The position numbers and the translations under genes are program-made. Under the pieces are notes generated by a model that saw nothing but the letters and a program-made list of their open reading frames with translations, did not search any database and had not been told where the DNA came from. Of a stretch of 64,000 nucleotides of DNA, positions 53,613 to 63,592 are shown piece after piece (within the stretch, counting starts at the first letter, position 1; each line of letters begins with the position of its first letter). The stretch comes from Scylla paramamosain. Lineage: Eukaryota; Arthropoda; Malacostraca; Decapoda; Portunidae. Location: contig NC_087151.1 in the NCBI RefSeq assembly GCF_035594125.1, forward strand, positions 19,739,253 to 19,803,252, given 5' to 3'.

Positions 53613-54530
53613 CAAAACAAAGATGGCCAACTTATTATCAGACTCCAGCAGAAGTGAAATGAACCTTGATGGATTTAATGAAGATGACTGATATGAAAGT
53701 CAGATAGGGTTTTTGAAAATGAGATTAAGGAAAGTGGAAAGTGATGCAGAACAGCAGAAAAAGGAGATGGAAGTAGTGTTGTAAGTGGTAAAAACCCTTC
53801 AGGACAAACTGGAGAACCCTGGAAAAGATGGAGAAATATTCAAACTGAAAACTGAACTGGAAGAAATGTCAGTGAGAGAACAGCACATTATTAAGAAAAA
53901 TGAGGAATTACAAAACAACATAGAAAAAGTAATTAAAGAAATTTGAATTTGAAAGCAGAACTAATGAAGGTGAGAACAGGGTGAGAGAGGGAGTCAGATG
54001 AAATGTAGGGCAAGAAAACTGAAAATGATTAAGGGAATGTTGACTTTAAGGAAATAACTGAAAAACAACTGAAAGAAAAAAAAATGAAAATGTAGAAAAG
54101 GAGGGCACTGAAAAACAATGAAGATCCAGTAAAAGATGCAGCAGATAAGAAGTGTTATAGTTTCTGCAATAAAATAGAAAAATATAACATACAGACTGAA
54201 AGGAGAGAAAGAAGAAACAAAAATGGTGAAGGATTTGATGAGGAAATTAAATGATGAAGATGACACTAAATGCGAGGAAGAAGAGGAAGAAATTGTTTGG
54301 CTGGGACCTTACCTGGAAGGCAAAACAAGACACATGAAAATAAGGCTAAAATCACAACAAACACCAGAAGAGATACTAGAAAGAACATCCAAGCTAAGAG
54401 AAGCAGGAGATTGCAAAGATATGTACCTTAAGAAAAAACAGAAATGATGAAGAATGGAAAAAACTTAAAGAAATGTACAAAGAAGCTAAAGGGAAAAATG
54501 AATCAAGAACAGAAGAAGAAAAGACATAAT
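53613..54530 (+). pseudogene. CR1-like LINE ORF1 (coiled-coil), broken (copy f)
   Basis: It starts at an ATG giving MANLLSDSSRSEMNLDGF and then hits a stop. It continues as a long Glu/Lys/Leu-rich stretch with heptad spacing (FLKMRLRKVESDAEQQKKEM, KTLQDKLENPGKDGE). The later part includes IVWLGPYLEGKTRHMKIRL and TPEEILERTSKLREAGDCKD. The last segments resemble the folded C-terminal part of ORF1, but I could not assign a domain with certainty. Confidence 0.6.
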
Positions 54531-54659
54531 TTTTTTTTGAGAGTTTGGAGAAATAGAGTGTAGAAATGGAACATAAAGGAAAAGTAATAAATGAAAATAA
54601 AATTGAGAAAAAGAGTAAAAATGAAGGACTGAATGTGATGTATACCCACATAGACAGAC

Positions 54660-56015
54660 TGTTACACAGAACACTGGAATTATAAGACTATTTAAAAGAA
54701 AAGAATCCAAAGGTGGTGTGTTTAATGGAAACAAAGCTAAAAGAAGAAAATCAGATTGTCATTAACAATAACTACAACATGTGGAAGAAAGACAGGGTTG
54801 GTAAAGGAGAAAGAGGTGTAATGATAATGACAAGAAATGAGGTGAAGATAAAAATAATTAAATGTGGAGAAGGAAAAGCAGAAATGGTGAGTGTTAACTT
54901 GGAAGATAATAATCAAGAAATACTGATGGTAATACTATCCAAAACAAATTCTTGGAGCAAGAAAGACTATGAAAGAATAACAGAAGATGCCATCCAGTGT
55001 TTGAATAAATTAATCAAAGGTAATAAAAGAGTATTATTGGTTGGTGACTTCAATTGCAAAGAAATAAATTGAGAAATGTTCGAGGCAGGAGGAAATGAGA
55101 CTGCATGGGGGGAAAGATTTCTGAAGCTGACTATGGAATACACAATGATGCAATGGGTGACTAAAAATACAAGATATAGGAGAGATGACAAACTAACAAG
55201 ACTTGATCTAATATTAATGAAAGGAATTGGCCTAACTAGAGAATTATGATATGTGTGCCACATGGGAAAAAAAGTGACCATATAATGAAAGAAATAGAGG
55301 CTGATAATGATGTCAGTAAAGAGGATGAATCATACAAAGAAAACAGAAGAAACTAAGGGAAAGCAAATACAAATGATCTTAAGAGATTCTATGAAGAAAT
55401 AGACTGGGGAAAGCTGAAAAGAGCAAATGATGTGCAAGATAAGTATGGCATTTTTATAGAACTATACGAGACAGGAGTGAATAAATATGTCCCACTATAC
55501 AAACCTAAAGAAAAAGGAAAACAGCATGGCTCAATGCAAGATGTGCAAGAGCAAAGAAAAAAGAAACAAAGCATGGATAAAAATTAAAAGAAATTGAAAA
55601 AAATAAATAAATAAAGATTTTAAGATAGCAAGAAATTAATATGTGAAAATATGGAGAAGGGAAAAGAAAGGATATGAAAAGATATAGTTGAAAAGTGCAA
55701 GAACAAACCAAAGTTGTTCTATAGATTCATAAATGGAAAAATTAAAATGAAAGAAAAACTAGAAAAGTTGAAGGATGTAAATGTAACATATAAAGACCCA
55801 AAGGACATGAAAGAATTGCTAAATAAAAAGTTCCAGCAAGTTTTTACTGAAGAATCAGAATTTAAAGAACCACAAGATGACAAGACAAAAAAGCAAATGT
55901 GGGAAATTACAGTAATCAAAGAAGTTTATAAAATGATGGAGGAACTAGAAGAAAGAAAAGCAACAGTATCAGATGGAGTATCAGGTTTCATTTTAAAAGA
56001 GTACAGAAAACAGTT
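54660..56015 (+). pseudogene. CR1-like LINE ORF2, endonuclease and RT start, broken (copy f)
   Basis: The best piece (54713-55072) shows VCLMETKLKEE, GERGVMIMTRNEV and VLLVGDFNCKEIN, keeping the catalytic Glu and GDFN. A stop follows, then RLDLILMKGIG near 55210 and a decayed LGKSDH region. The linker and RT start (55714-56015) read KELLNKKFQQVFTEESEF and VSDGVSGFILKEYRKQL. The next codons lie 5.3 kb away at 61348. Confidence 0.8.
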
Positions 56016-56019
56016 AATT

Positions 56020-56094
56020 TTACTTCGGCAAATCACTTGTCTGCTAGATGGTGCCGTTCACATGAGATACACTACACTTCGCCACACAGTCAGT
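56020..56094 (+). repeat. DIRS left terminal inverted repeat
   Basis: 56057-56094 is a perfect 38-nt complement of 61222-61259 near the right end. 56016-56068 is complementary to 60966-61018 in the internal complementary region with one mismatch. The whole forms the left ITR of the element. Confidence 0.92.
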
Positions 56095-56213
56095 TACTAT
56101 GCAGACACCACACAAGTCGGACGTCGGTCCCGCCTCCTGTTCTGTTGTTACGACTTCTGTTATCGAGGAGTGATAGGAATATTACAGTTTTCTTGTTTGG
56201 ATTGTGTATTATG

Positions 56214-56452
56214 ATTTCCATTACCTGTTATAAGGGTGGAATATTGTCTTTAGTTATCCGTTACCTGATTATAGGGCGGAGTATTGCCTATGGATATCCG
56301 TTACATGATAAGGGCGGAGTGTTGCCTACTTGAATCCGTTACCTGATTTAAAGGCGGATTATGGACTAGAAATATCCGTTACCTTGTATAAGGGCGGATT
56401 ATTGGTTATATGATATCCGTTACTTGGTATAAGGCGGATTATTGGCAAATAT
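56214..56452 (+). repeat. Six-unit 40-bp minisatellite in the DIRS leader
   Basis: Units start at 56214, 56256, 56296, 56334, 56374 and 56415, giving periods of 38-42 bp. Each has ATCCGTTACCTG, then TAAGGGCGGA and then TATTG, with drift. It lies between the left ITR and the gag start. It could be an enhancer-like or promoter element, but that is inference. Confidence 0.9.
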
Positions 56453-56694
56453 TTTATGCTATATATATATATAACAATATTTGGGCACTCTCGTGAGCCG
56501 ACATAGGTGCGAGATGGTTCCATCTTGTTACCCATTATTGGGGCAAGAGGAATATTGCCTTATTTACAAGCCTGGGGGCATTTGACTTCCCAGATTATTA
56601 TAATGAAGGAGTTTTTGATTTAAAGTTACCCTGTGTGTGAGGTTAAGGCACCCGTGGGGTTATAAAAGGAACTGCTGTTAAAAGGGGTGGCATC

Positions 56695-57957
56695 TTGTTA
56701 ACATTAGCCGCCATGTCTAGGACGCCTTCTGATGCTTGCCCCAGTCCTGAGAGATTCAGAACTACCAGCATGCCACGCACCTCAGCTAAGGTAAAGGGAC
56801 TACACAAGGGGAGTAAACATGAAGAAAGATCCAGATCTAAGAGCCGTTCTACTCATCATGAGAGGTTAAGTTACTCTCGGTCACCTTCCCCTTCTCCAAA
56901 ATACGCTGGTGAAGACAGCAATGCGCCTTCTTTGGGCATGATTATGGATGCTTTGACTGAGTTGAGGAAAGACATGGACAAGCTTAAGAAGGAAAATGGG
57001 GCTGTGAAGTCAAAAGCAGTTCATAACAATGCTCCCCTGTAGGTGTCAAATAATACTTTGATGCCTGATTCTCAGGAATCACAGGCAGGATTTTCTGGAT
57101 TTAGAACTCCACTGAGGGAGGACAGTGATGAGGAAGAGGAAATCCAGAGGGATGTTCCTCATGATATTATATTGTTACAAGGTGCTAAGAATTATGGACC
57201 CATGGAAACTGTCTCAAAAGAACTTGACAAGGAAATTGCTGCAATGGTGAACCACCTGTTTATTAACGGCATGAGGCAAGAAGATTACAAAGCCATTGTA
57301 GAGGATGAGGTGACATTTAGACCAAATAACTGCCATGCATTAACTCAAATGGATTGCAACCCACAGGTCCTGGACGCACTGCCTGCAGAGGCAAAGAAGG
57401 CAGACTTCCGCTTAAGGGAAGTGGGAAAAGATATTACCAAGGCAGCTACTATTGTTGTAAAATTGCTTACTGTGCTAGACAAGGTGGCACGTGATGAAGA
57501 GCACCAAATTATTGTAAATGAGGTGGCCATGCTCAATGATGCATTAGCATTATTGGGTAATGCCCACTACAGAAATAACTTGAACAGGCGACATATCATA
57601 AAAAGGGACATTAATCCCAAATATTCTCATTTGTGTGCTGACAAGGCTCCCATGACGGGTCTATTGTTTGGGGATGACCTGTCACAAGCCAACAGAAATA
57701 TTGAGGAGGCAGAAAGGCTGAAAACCAAATTCACTTTTAAGAAGCCTACATCTTGGACTGCAAGCAGTGGCAGATTTGGTGGAGGTAAACAATGTAACTT
57801 TTTTGCCAAGGCCTCCTCCTGTGGATTCCCATCCAGATATCAGCCGTATGGTTTTCGCAGGATGCCCTCCAGTGGTGAACACAGGCACTCCTACCCTGCT
57901 CAAGCTTGGACAACAAAAAACGTGAGAGGCCGGGGTCAACATATCCCCCGGCATTAA
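56695..57957 (+). pseudogene. DIRS gag-like ORF with one internal TAG
   Basis: The frame opens at 56695 (or at the second ATG, 56713, MSRTPSDACPSPERF). It carries a Ser/Arg-rich basic region (RSRSKSRSTHHERLSYSRSP) and a short predicted helix (MIMDALTELRKDMDKLKKEN), then meets TAG at 57040-57042. It continues in the same frame for 304 more codons to 57957 with no other stop. The second part is acidic at first and has LLFGDDLSQANRNIEEAERL and a Gly/Arg-rich end. It is likely the capsid-like protein that packages RNA. A single nonsense change is the simplest explanation of the stop. Programmed readthrough is possible but unsupported. The end overlaps the polyprotein frame by about 50 nt. Confidence 0.8.
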
Positions 57958-59994
57958 CCCAGGTGAAAGAACAATTTGAGGCTGGGCAACTTCACAAGTT
58001 TATCAATAAATGGCGTGCGATTACAAGTGACCTGTTCATTTTGGATATGGTGGAATATTGTCATCTGAATATAGATGAAGCTAATATCGGATATTTATTT
58101 AGAGAGGATATACAGTATGTCTTTAGGGAGGAAGATAAACTGATTATGCATTAGGAGGTTAAAAAATTGTTAGAGATAAAGGCCATCATAGAGACACATG
58201 GACAGGATCAACAAATACTTTCACCAGTTTTTCTGAGGAAGAATAAGACGGGGGATTATAGGATGGTGTTAAATCTTGAAAACTGAACAGGCATGTAGAA
58301 TATACTCATTTTAAAATGGAAAATTTTGAACAAGTATTACAGTTGCTTAGTCAAGGAGATTATATGGCTTCTATAGACCTTAAGAAAGCCTATAATTCAG
58401 TAAAAATTGCAGAGGAACAACAAAAATATCTGTGTTTTAGATGGTTGGATAAGATTTACCAGTTCACATGTCTACCTAACGGGTTTTCGGATGGTCCTCG
58501 TCTATTTACAAAACTTCTGAAGCCAGTTTTCTCTACATTTAAGCATAAAAGCCACAACATCACTAGTTATATTGATGATACGCTTCTGTATAGTAGCTCT
58601 TTGCCGAGATGTTTTGATTGCATGAATGACAACATTCAGTTGTTGCAGAGTGTAGGTTTCTGCATAAATGTGGAGAAATCTGTTTTAAGTCCCACTACGC
58701 GTATTGAGTATTTAGGTAACGTGATAGATTTGGTGGCCATGACAGTTACCTTGCCGGCGCGTAGGAGGGATGAGATTATACAGCATTGCTCTCTTTTAGT
58801 CAATAGACAAAGAAAAAATTAGAATTGTGGCAAGAGTGATTGGCCTGCTGGTGGCAGCAATCCCAGCTGTAGAGATGGGGAAGATGCACTATAGGAGGGT
58901 GGAAAGAGCAAAGATCAAGGCTTTGGAAGAGGCATGTGGAGACTTTAATAGATGGATGAACATTACAGAGGAGATTAGAACAGATTTAAACTGGTGGATT
59001 AAGGAATTGGAGAATCAAAACAGGAAAATATTCAGAAATGCACCAGATACTGAGTTGTTCACAGATGCTTAAAATCTAGGATGGGCAGGTTGCCAAAATA
59101 GCATCACTACCAATGGCAGATGGTCCCCTGAAGAGGTGCTTTCACACATTAATGCGTGAATTATTGGCTATGTTATTCTCATTGAGATCTTTTACACATC
59201 TCCTTAGAGGTTTACACGTCAGGGTGTTATGTGATAACACCACAGCGATTAATTACGTGAATGAGATGGGAGGTGTTAAGTCAATAGTTTGTGATGACAT
59301 TAGTAGGAACATCTGGGAATGGTGTCTTAGTAATGGGGTATGGCTGACAGCTTCCCACATACCAGGCAAATGTAACGTCATGGCCGACGAGGCATCACGT
59401 TACTTTAATGACGGACATGAGTGGCAGCTGAATGAGATGATATTTAAGGAATTGTGTTCTATATTTGGGAATCCTTGTATAGACCTATTCGCTTCACGTT
59501 TGAACAAACAAATGACTCCATTCTGTGCATGGACACCAGATCCAGAGGCTGCATATATTGATGCAGTTACAATTCCGTGGGCTAAATTTAAATTGGTTTA
59601 CCTCTTTCCTCCCTTCTCTCTGATCTCTAGATGTCTGCTGAAGTTAAGGGAGGAAAGGACCAGAGGATGGATCATAGTGCCACTTTGGCCATCACAACCG
59701 TGGATGGGGGTGCTCCTTCGGATGCTAGTAGACGACCCTCAGGTCATACAGAGAAGGAAAAATGTGCTAATGCATCCGTCAACTGCTGAGGAACACCCAA
59801 TAATGAAACACACAAATTTGATGGCTTGTCAGTTGTCCGGAAACAACTTGGAGAACGTGGCATATCTAAAGAAGGTACGGAAATCATTATGGCCTCTTGG
59901 AAACCAGCAACAGGTAGACAATACAACACTCACATCAAGAGGTGGACACTCTTTTGTAGTAGAGGGAACATTAATCCCATTGCACCATCTATAG
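57906..59994 (+). pseudogene. DIRS polyprotein: reverse transcriptase, RNase H and a following domain, broken
   Basis: In order: a leader region with a TAG at 58152-58154, then RT fingers LSPVFLRKNKTGDYRMVLNL, then a one-base frameshift near 58280. RT motif A follows (MASIDLKKAYNSVKI), then FTCLPNGFSDGPRLFTKLLK (motif B region) and motif C (SYIDDTLLYS), all intact. A frameshift lies near 58815. RNase H has ELFTDA followed by a TAA at 59070-59072, then after another shift ELLAMLFSLR, LCDNTTAINYV and VMADEASRYF, so all four acidic residues can be found. The C-terminal domain has IDLFASRLNKQM, PDPEAAY and FPPFSLISRCL and corresponds to the region where DIRS elements carry a methyltransferase-like domain. 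Confidence 0.88.
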
Positions 59995-60818
59995 CAGATA
60001 TATTAAACTTTCTGTCTCGTAACTTTCAAAGGAATGTGGGTTATGAAAGCATTAACACGGCGAGAGGGACTCTATCTTCAATAGGAATTATGGTGGAAGG
60101 CTGCAGAGCGGGCAATCACCCACTTGTCAACAGATTTCTGCGGGGAGTCTTCAACTTATGCCCTTCTACACCCAGGTACGCAACGACCTGGGATGTGAAA
60201 CTTGTATTACAAAAGATAAGACTCGTGGAACCACTACACAGCCTAACACTGAAAGACTTATAGCTAAAAATGGTGATGCTGATGGCAATGACACAAGCAG
60301 CCAGGATCCAAACTTTGCACTTATTGTTGGTGAATATGGCATTTGGAGAAGAATCTGTTTCAGTTTTGTTAGGAGGTAACATCAAGCAATGCAGGCCAAA
60401 ATTTAATGTTCGTACTATTGTATTTAAAGCTTATCCTCAGGATTACAGATTGTGTGTAGTTAAGGCTATGAAAGAATATATAGAAAGAACTGAGAGGCTA
60501 AGGACAGAATCTGGAAATGCAGATGGGAGACTACTCATAAGTTATATAAAACCCCATAGGGGTGTTTCTAAGGACATGGTGGCAAGGTGGCTTAAGACCA
60601 TGTTATGTAAGTGTGGGATTGATACCAAGAGGTACACAGCAGGTAGTATTAGACCTGTGTCAGTGTCTAAGGCCAAGGCACTGGATGTGCCTATTGCCAC
60701 CATCATGGCAAAAGCTGGTTGGACACAGGAAGCCACATTTGCTAAATATTATAATAAGGATATACAAGGGGAAATAGACTCTTTTTCAAGAAGCAGTGCC
60801 AGGCTCAGTATAATGTAA
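59826..60818 (+). pseudogene. DIRS tyrosine recombinase with one internal TAG
   Basis: A 331-codon frame starts MSVVRKQLGERGISKEG and overlaps the polyprotein by about 170 nt in another frame. The N-terminal DNA-binding part shows MASWKPATGRQYNTHIKRW and NVGYESINTARGTLSS. An in-frame TAG lies at 60261-60263. The catalytic part has QAARIQTLHLL (first Arg), YTAGSIRPVSVSKAKA (second Arg, with Gly where the HxxR His is usual), AKAGWTQEATFAKYYNK (nucleophile Tyr) and a short tail. The enzyme would integrate the circular intermediate by strand exchange. Confidence 0.88.
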
Positions 60819-60965
60819 GGTTTGAAATGTTATCAGCAGTAAAAATCATGTTCTATTTTCATAAATGACAATGGGGTTTTTGTAATAGGAACTTTTATTT
60901 ACACCTATTTACAAAATGTGAAATTTGACAGAACCCTTTACATACAACACCCACATGACTTTAAA

Positions 60966-61110
60966 ATCTCATGTGAATGGCACCATCTAGCAGACAAGTG
61001 ATTTGCCGAAGTAAAATTACAGAAGTACATGAGACTTACCGTAGGTTAGTTGAAATGTGCTTTAGATTTTGCGAGGCACATCACGTCTGCTAGATGGTAG
61101 AGTTCACATG
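60966..61110 (+). repeat. DIRS internal complementary region
   Basis: 60966-61018 is complementary to the left terminus (56016-56068, one mismatch). 61015-61110 is complementary to the right terminus (61252-61347, two mismatches in 96 nt). The two halves share AATT at 61015-61018. The region therefore mirrors right end joined to left end, the junction expected in a circle. Confidence 0.93.
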
Positions 61111-61221
61111 CCCTCCACTCCCTCCCTTTGTTAATTGATGATTCTTGGTTTACACAACAAAAATTCAAGGACTGGAAGGGTTGGGAGATAATATTTCATG
61201 TGGGTAGTTGTATCTTTAAAG

Positions 61222-61347
61222 ACTGACTGTGTGGCGAAGTGTAGTGTATCTCATGTGAACTCTACCATCTAGCAGACGTGATGTGCCTCGCAAAATCCGA
61301 AGCACATTTCAACTAACCTACGGTAAGTCTCATGTACTTCTGTAATT
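61222..61347 (+). repeat. DIRS right terminal repeat
   Basis: The inner part (61222-61259) matches the complement of the left ITR, and the outer 96 nt match the complement of the internal complementary region. It ends GTACTTCTGTAATT at the junction with the CR1-like LINE and carries CGGTAAGTCTC, a good 5' splice-site consensus. Confidence 0.9.
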
Positions 61348-61670
61348 GAACCAGTATATGACATAATAAAGTTATCAATATCAACTGGAAGAGTACCTAA
61401 GGAATGAAAGAGAGCAGACATAATGTCAATTTATAAAAGTGGAAAGAAAGAAGAACCACTTAACTATAGACCAGTACCAATGACTAGCATAGTATGTAAG
61501 ATCTGTGAAAAAGTGATAAAGAAGTGGACAAAATTTCTAGAAAAATATGATATAATATCACAAAAAACAGTATGACTTTAGACAAAAACAATCACGTGTA
61601 ACAAATTTGATAAGCTTCTATTCGAGAGTGACTGATATAACACAGAAGAGGGATGGATGGGTAGACTCTC
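61344..61670 (+). pseudogene. CR1-like LINE ORF2 continuation beyond the DIRS insertion (copy f)
   Basis: In the frame interrupted at 56015 it reads EPVYDIIKLSISTGRVPKE, then KRADIMSIYKSGKKEEPLNY and RPVPMTSIVCKICEKVIKKW, the RT fingers. A frameshift lies near 61565, and it ends in QKRDGWVD near 61660, just before motif A. Everything 3' of that is missing. Confidence 0.82.
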
Positions 61671-63515
61671 CCACAGACTTTTCCTGATACACTAAACAAA
61701 CTCATCTTTCTATAACTCATTCTTACAGTTTTTTAATATTTATGTGGAACCTTCTTCCACTCACCTGGTATTTCTTCTTACTTCCATTCTATATCACATA
61801 TTAGAGATGTTCATTCTATTACCATGTTACCCATGTACTTTAAAATCTTTGTTGTTATTCCACCTATGCCCGCAGATATCAAATAGAAAAATAAGGAACA
61901 ATCCCTAGTTTTGAACCTAAAGCCATGAATTTCTCAGTAGCTACAGCTGAACCCAAACACATTTTCTTCTCTAAATGTTGTACATGGAATGCCATATGAA
62001 TTGTGATGTGCACACTTCACCCCTATTTATAGAATGGAAAAAGTACATGTTAATCATGTCATGTAAAGAACATGACATTGCTCATCACTCATTTTTTCAT
62101 TAAGCTATCAAGCTAAAGTCCAATGTGAGGACACCATTGAACTTCCAATACAACAAAGCCACTCATGCTCATTTTGCCCAGTAGGATGCTAGCTTCATGG
62201 TATGCATGTAACATTTACCAGATTGCTAAAGAAGATAGCTAGCCTGAACATGTTACTTTCTCTGCACATATTAATGTGTGAGGATTCAACTAAACTGCAA
62301 GTTCTGAGGGATCCAATTTTTGCAGAATCCAGATAAATACATCCAAAGGAGAAAAATATCTGACTCTTAATGAGAAAAATCTCCATGAGCATATAATTTC
62401 TTTTTATTGTCCATACCATACTACTGTTTACAGATTATGAAGCATATGGAAGTAGCCACTACTCTGGTTCTAGCTGATTGGTTTGAGATAATTTATTTAT
62501 GCAAATAGAAAGCTTATTAAGAGTAAGAGAGATAAACTTAAAATATTCACTCTGTTGCAGAGGTTGGCTGACATGTGCAGGATGAGGGACACATTCCAGT
62601 GCAGGCCACCATGCAGAACCTGACCTTCTGTCTGATTGTGAACAGAGGCATTCATATATAACATAAAAATAGATATTGAAAATAAGGAATTATAGTTTCA
62701 AATTAATTGATATAAAATTGTGCATATTTACCTTGATACCACTCTCCTAGAGTTTCACTCTCCTACAGTTTATCTTGTACATCATGACTGTTAACTAGTA
62801 CAAGACTTAGCTATATGAAGGCAGAAGGGTTGAAGGCTGGATTAATCCCCAAAAAAGAGGTGTGGGTGTAATTTTGGAAGCCAACTGTAGTCTGTGGCTA
62901 TTTGATTAGGTGATAATGTTCAATTTTTGTTACTAAGCAAATAGTAGTTAGCTATCCTAAAAGTTAAAATGAACTGGTTAATATAGATGGGAGGAACCAC
63001 TGTTGATGCTAACAAGCTACTGGTATACAAAAGCTAAATCAAAATGATGTGTGTTTGATGAGCAATGAATGTTTTTGTCTGATGCCACAATATTCATGAC
63101 CTCATCTCATTTGATTCTAAATTCTAATGACTAATGTGATGTAAATGTAATATCACTTACACAATCTCCCAGGTCATTAGTACTCAATGAATTAATTTTC
63201 CCCAGAGTTCAGACTTTATCATAACTATGTTACCAAGCAGCATTTAAGGAAGTATAAGGGGAGAATTTTAAGATGCTGTACATACTCTACTCCTTTAAAG
63301 CAATGAGGCTCACTGACATTCTTACTGCTGTTTCACAAAGGCCTACTAGGAGTATAAGTTGCCAAGCAGAGCAATATTTTGGAGCATTTTATAACAATTT
63401 AGCTTCTCAAAACAGAAAACTAGTATGTGAGTACCATTAAGCAAGATGAAAAAAGTTCACAGAGTAGGATCATATTTCAGGCCATAGCTCAAGAAATATC
63501 ATGAATATAGTAACA
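61671..63515. other. Unassigned sequence at the right side of the window
   Basis: AT-rich sequence. No exon, RT, transposase or terminal repeat was supported. It is expected to be intron of the PANK4-like gene if that gene continues upstream. Confidence 0.4.
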
Positions 63516-63592
63516 AAAAAATAAACAAAAATAAATAGATAAATAAATAAAAATAAATAAATAAATAAAAAAAAAAATAAATAAATAAAAAC
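63516..63592. repeat. (AAAT)n-type A-rich microsatellite
   Basis: Irregular AAATA and AAAT units. The short minus-strand open frame across it is a repeat artefact. 63593-64000 shows nothing further. Confidence 0.9.

Larger units (their letters stand above)
53440..56019 (+). mobile_element. CR1-like LINE, 5' part (copy f), interrupted by the DIRS element
   Basis: The plus-strand element has an ORF1-like coiled coil (53613-54530), an endonuclease (54700-55330) and RT fingers up to the DIRS insertion at 56016-56019. The frame resumes at 61348 beyond the DIRS right end and runs to about 61667. The 5' limit is estimated. All frames are broken, so this copy predates the DIRS insertion by some time. 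Confidence 0.8.
56016..61347 (+). mobile_element. DIRS-type tyrosine-recombinase retroelement, nearly complete (copy 1)
   Basis: A 5.33 kb element carries, in order, a left terminal repeat, a leader with a minisatellite, gag, an RT/RNase H polyprotein, an overlapping tyrosine recombinase, an internal complementary region and a right terminus. It sits inside a CR1-like ORF2 whose frame resumes cleanly. The shared AATT at each edge (56016-56019, 61344-61347) is the only ambiguity. DIRS elements replicate through a circular DNA and integrate by recombinase, with no LTR direct repeats and no integrase. In-frame stops in gag, RT, RNase H and recombinase plus a few frameshifts make this copy defective, though every domain is present. 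Confidence 0.93.

Noticed and set aside
61015..61347. Independent palindromic MITE next to the DIRS recombinase
   Set aside because: The same arrangement occurs in DIRS copy 2, and its arms match both DIRS termini, so it is part of the element.
56016..61347. LTR retrotransposon or retrovirus-like provirus
   Set aside because: No direct LTRs, protease or integrase; it has inverted termini and a tyrosine recombinase.
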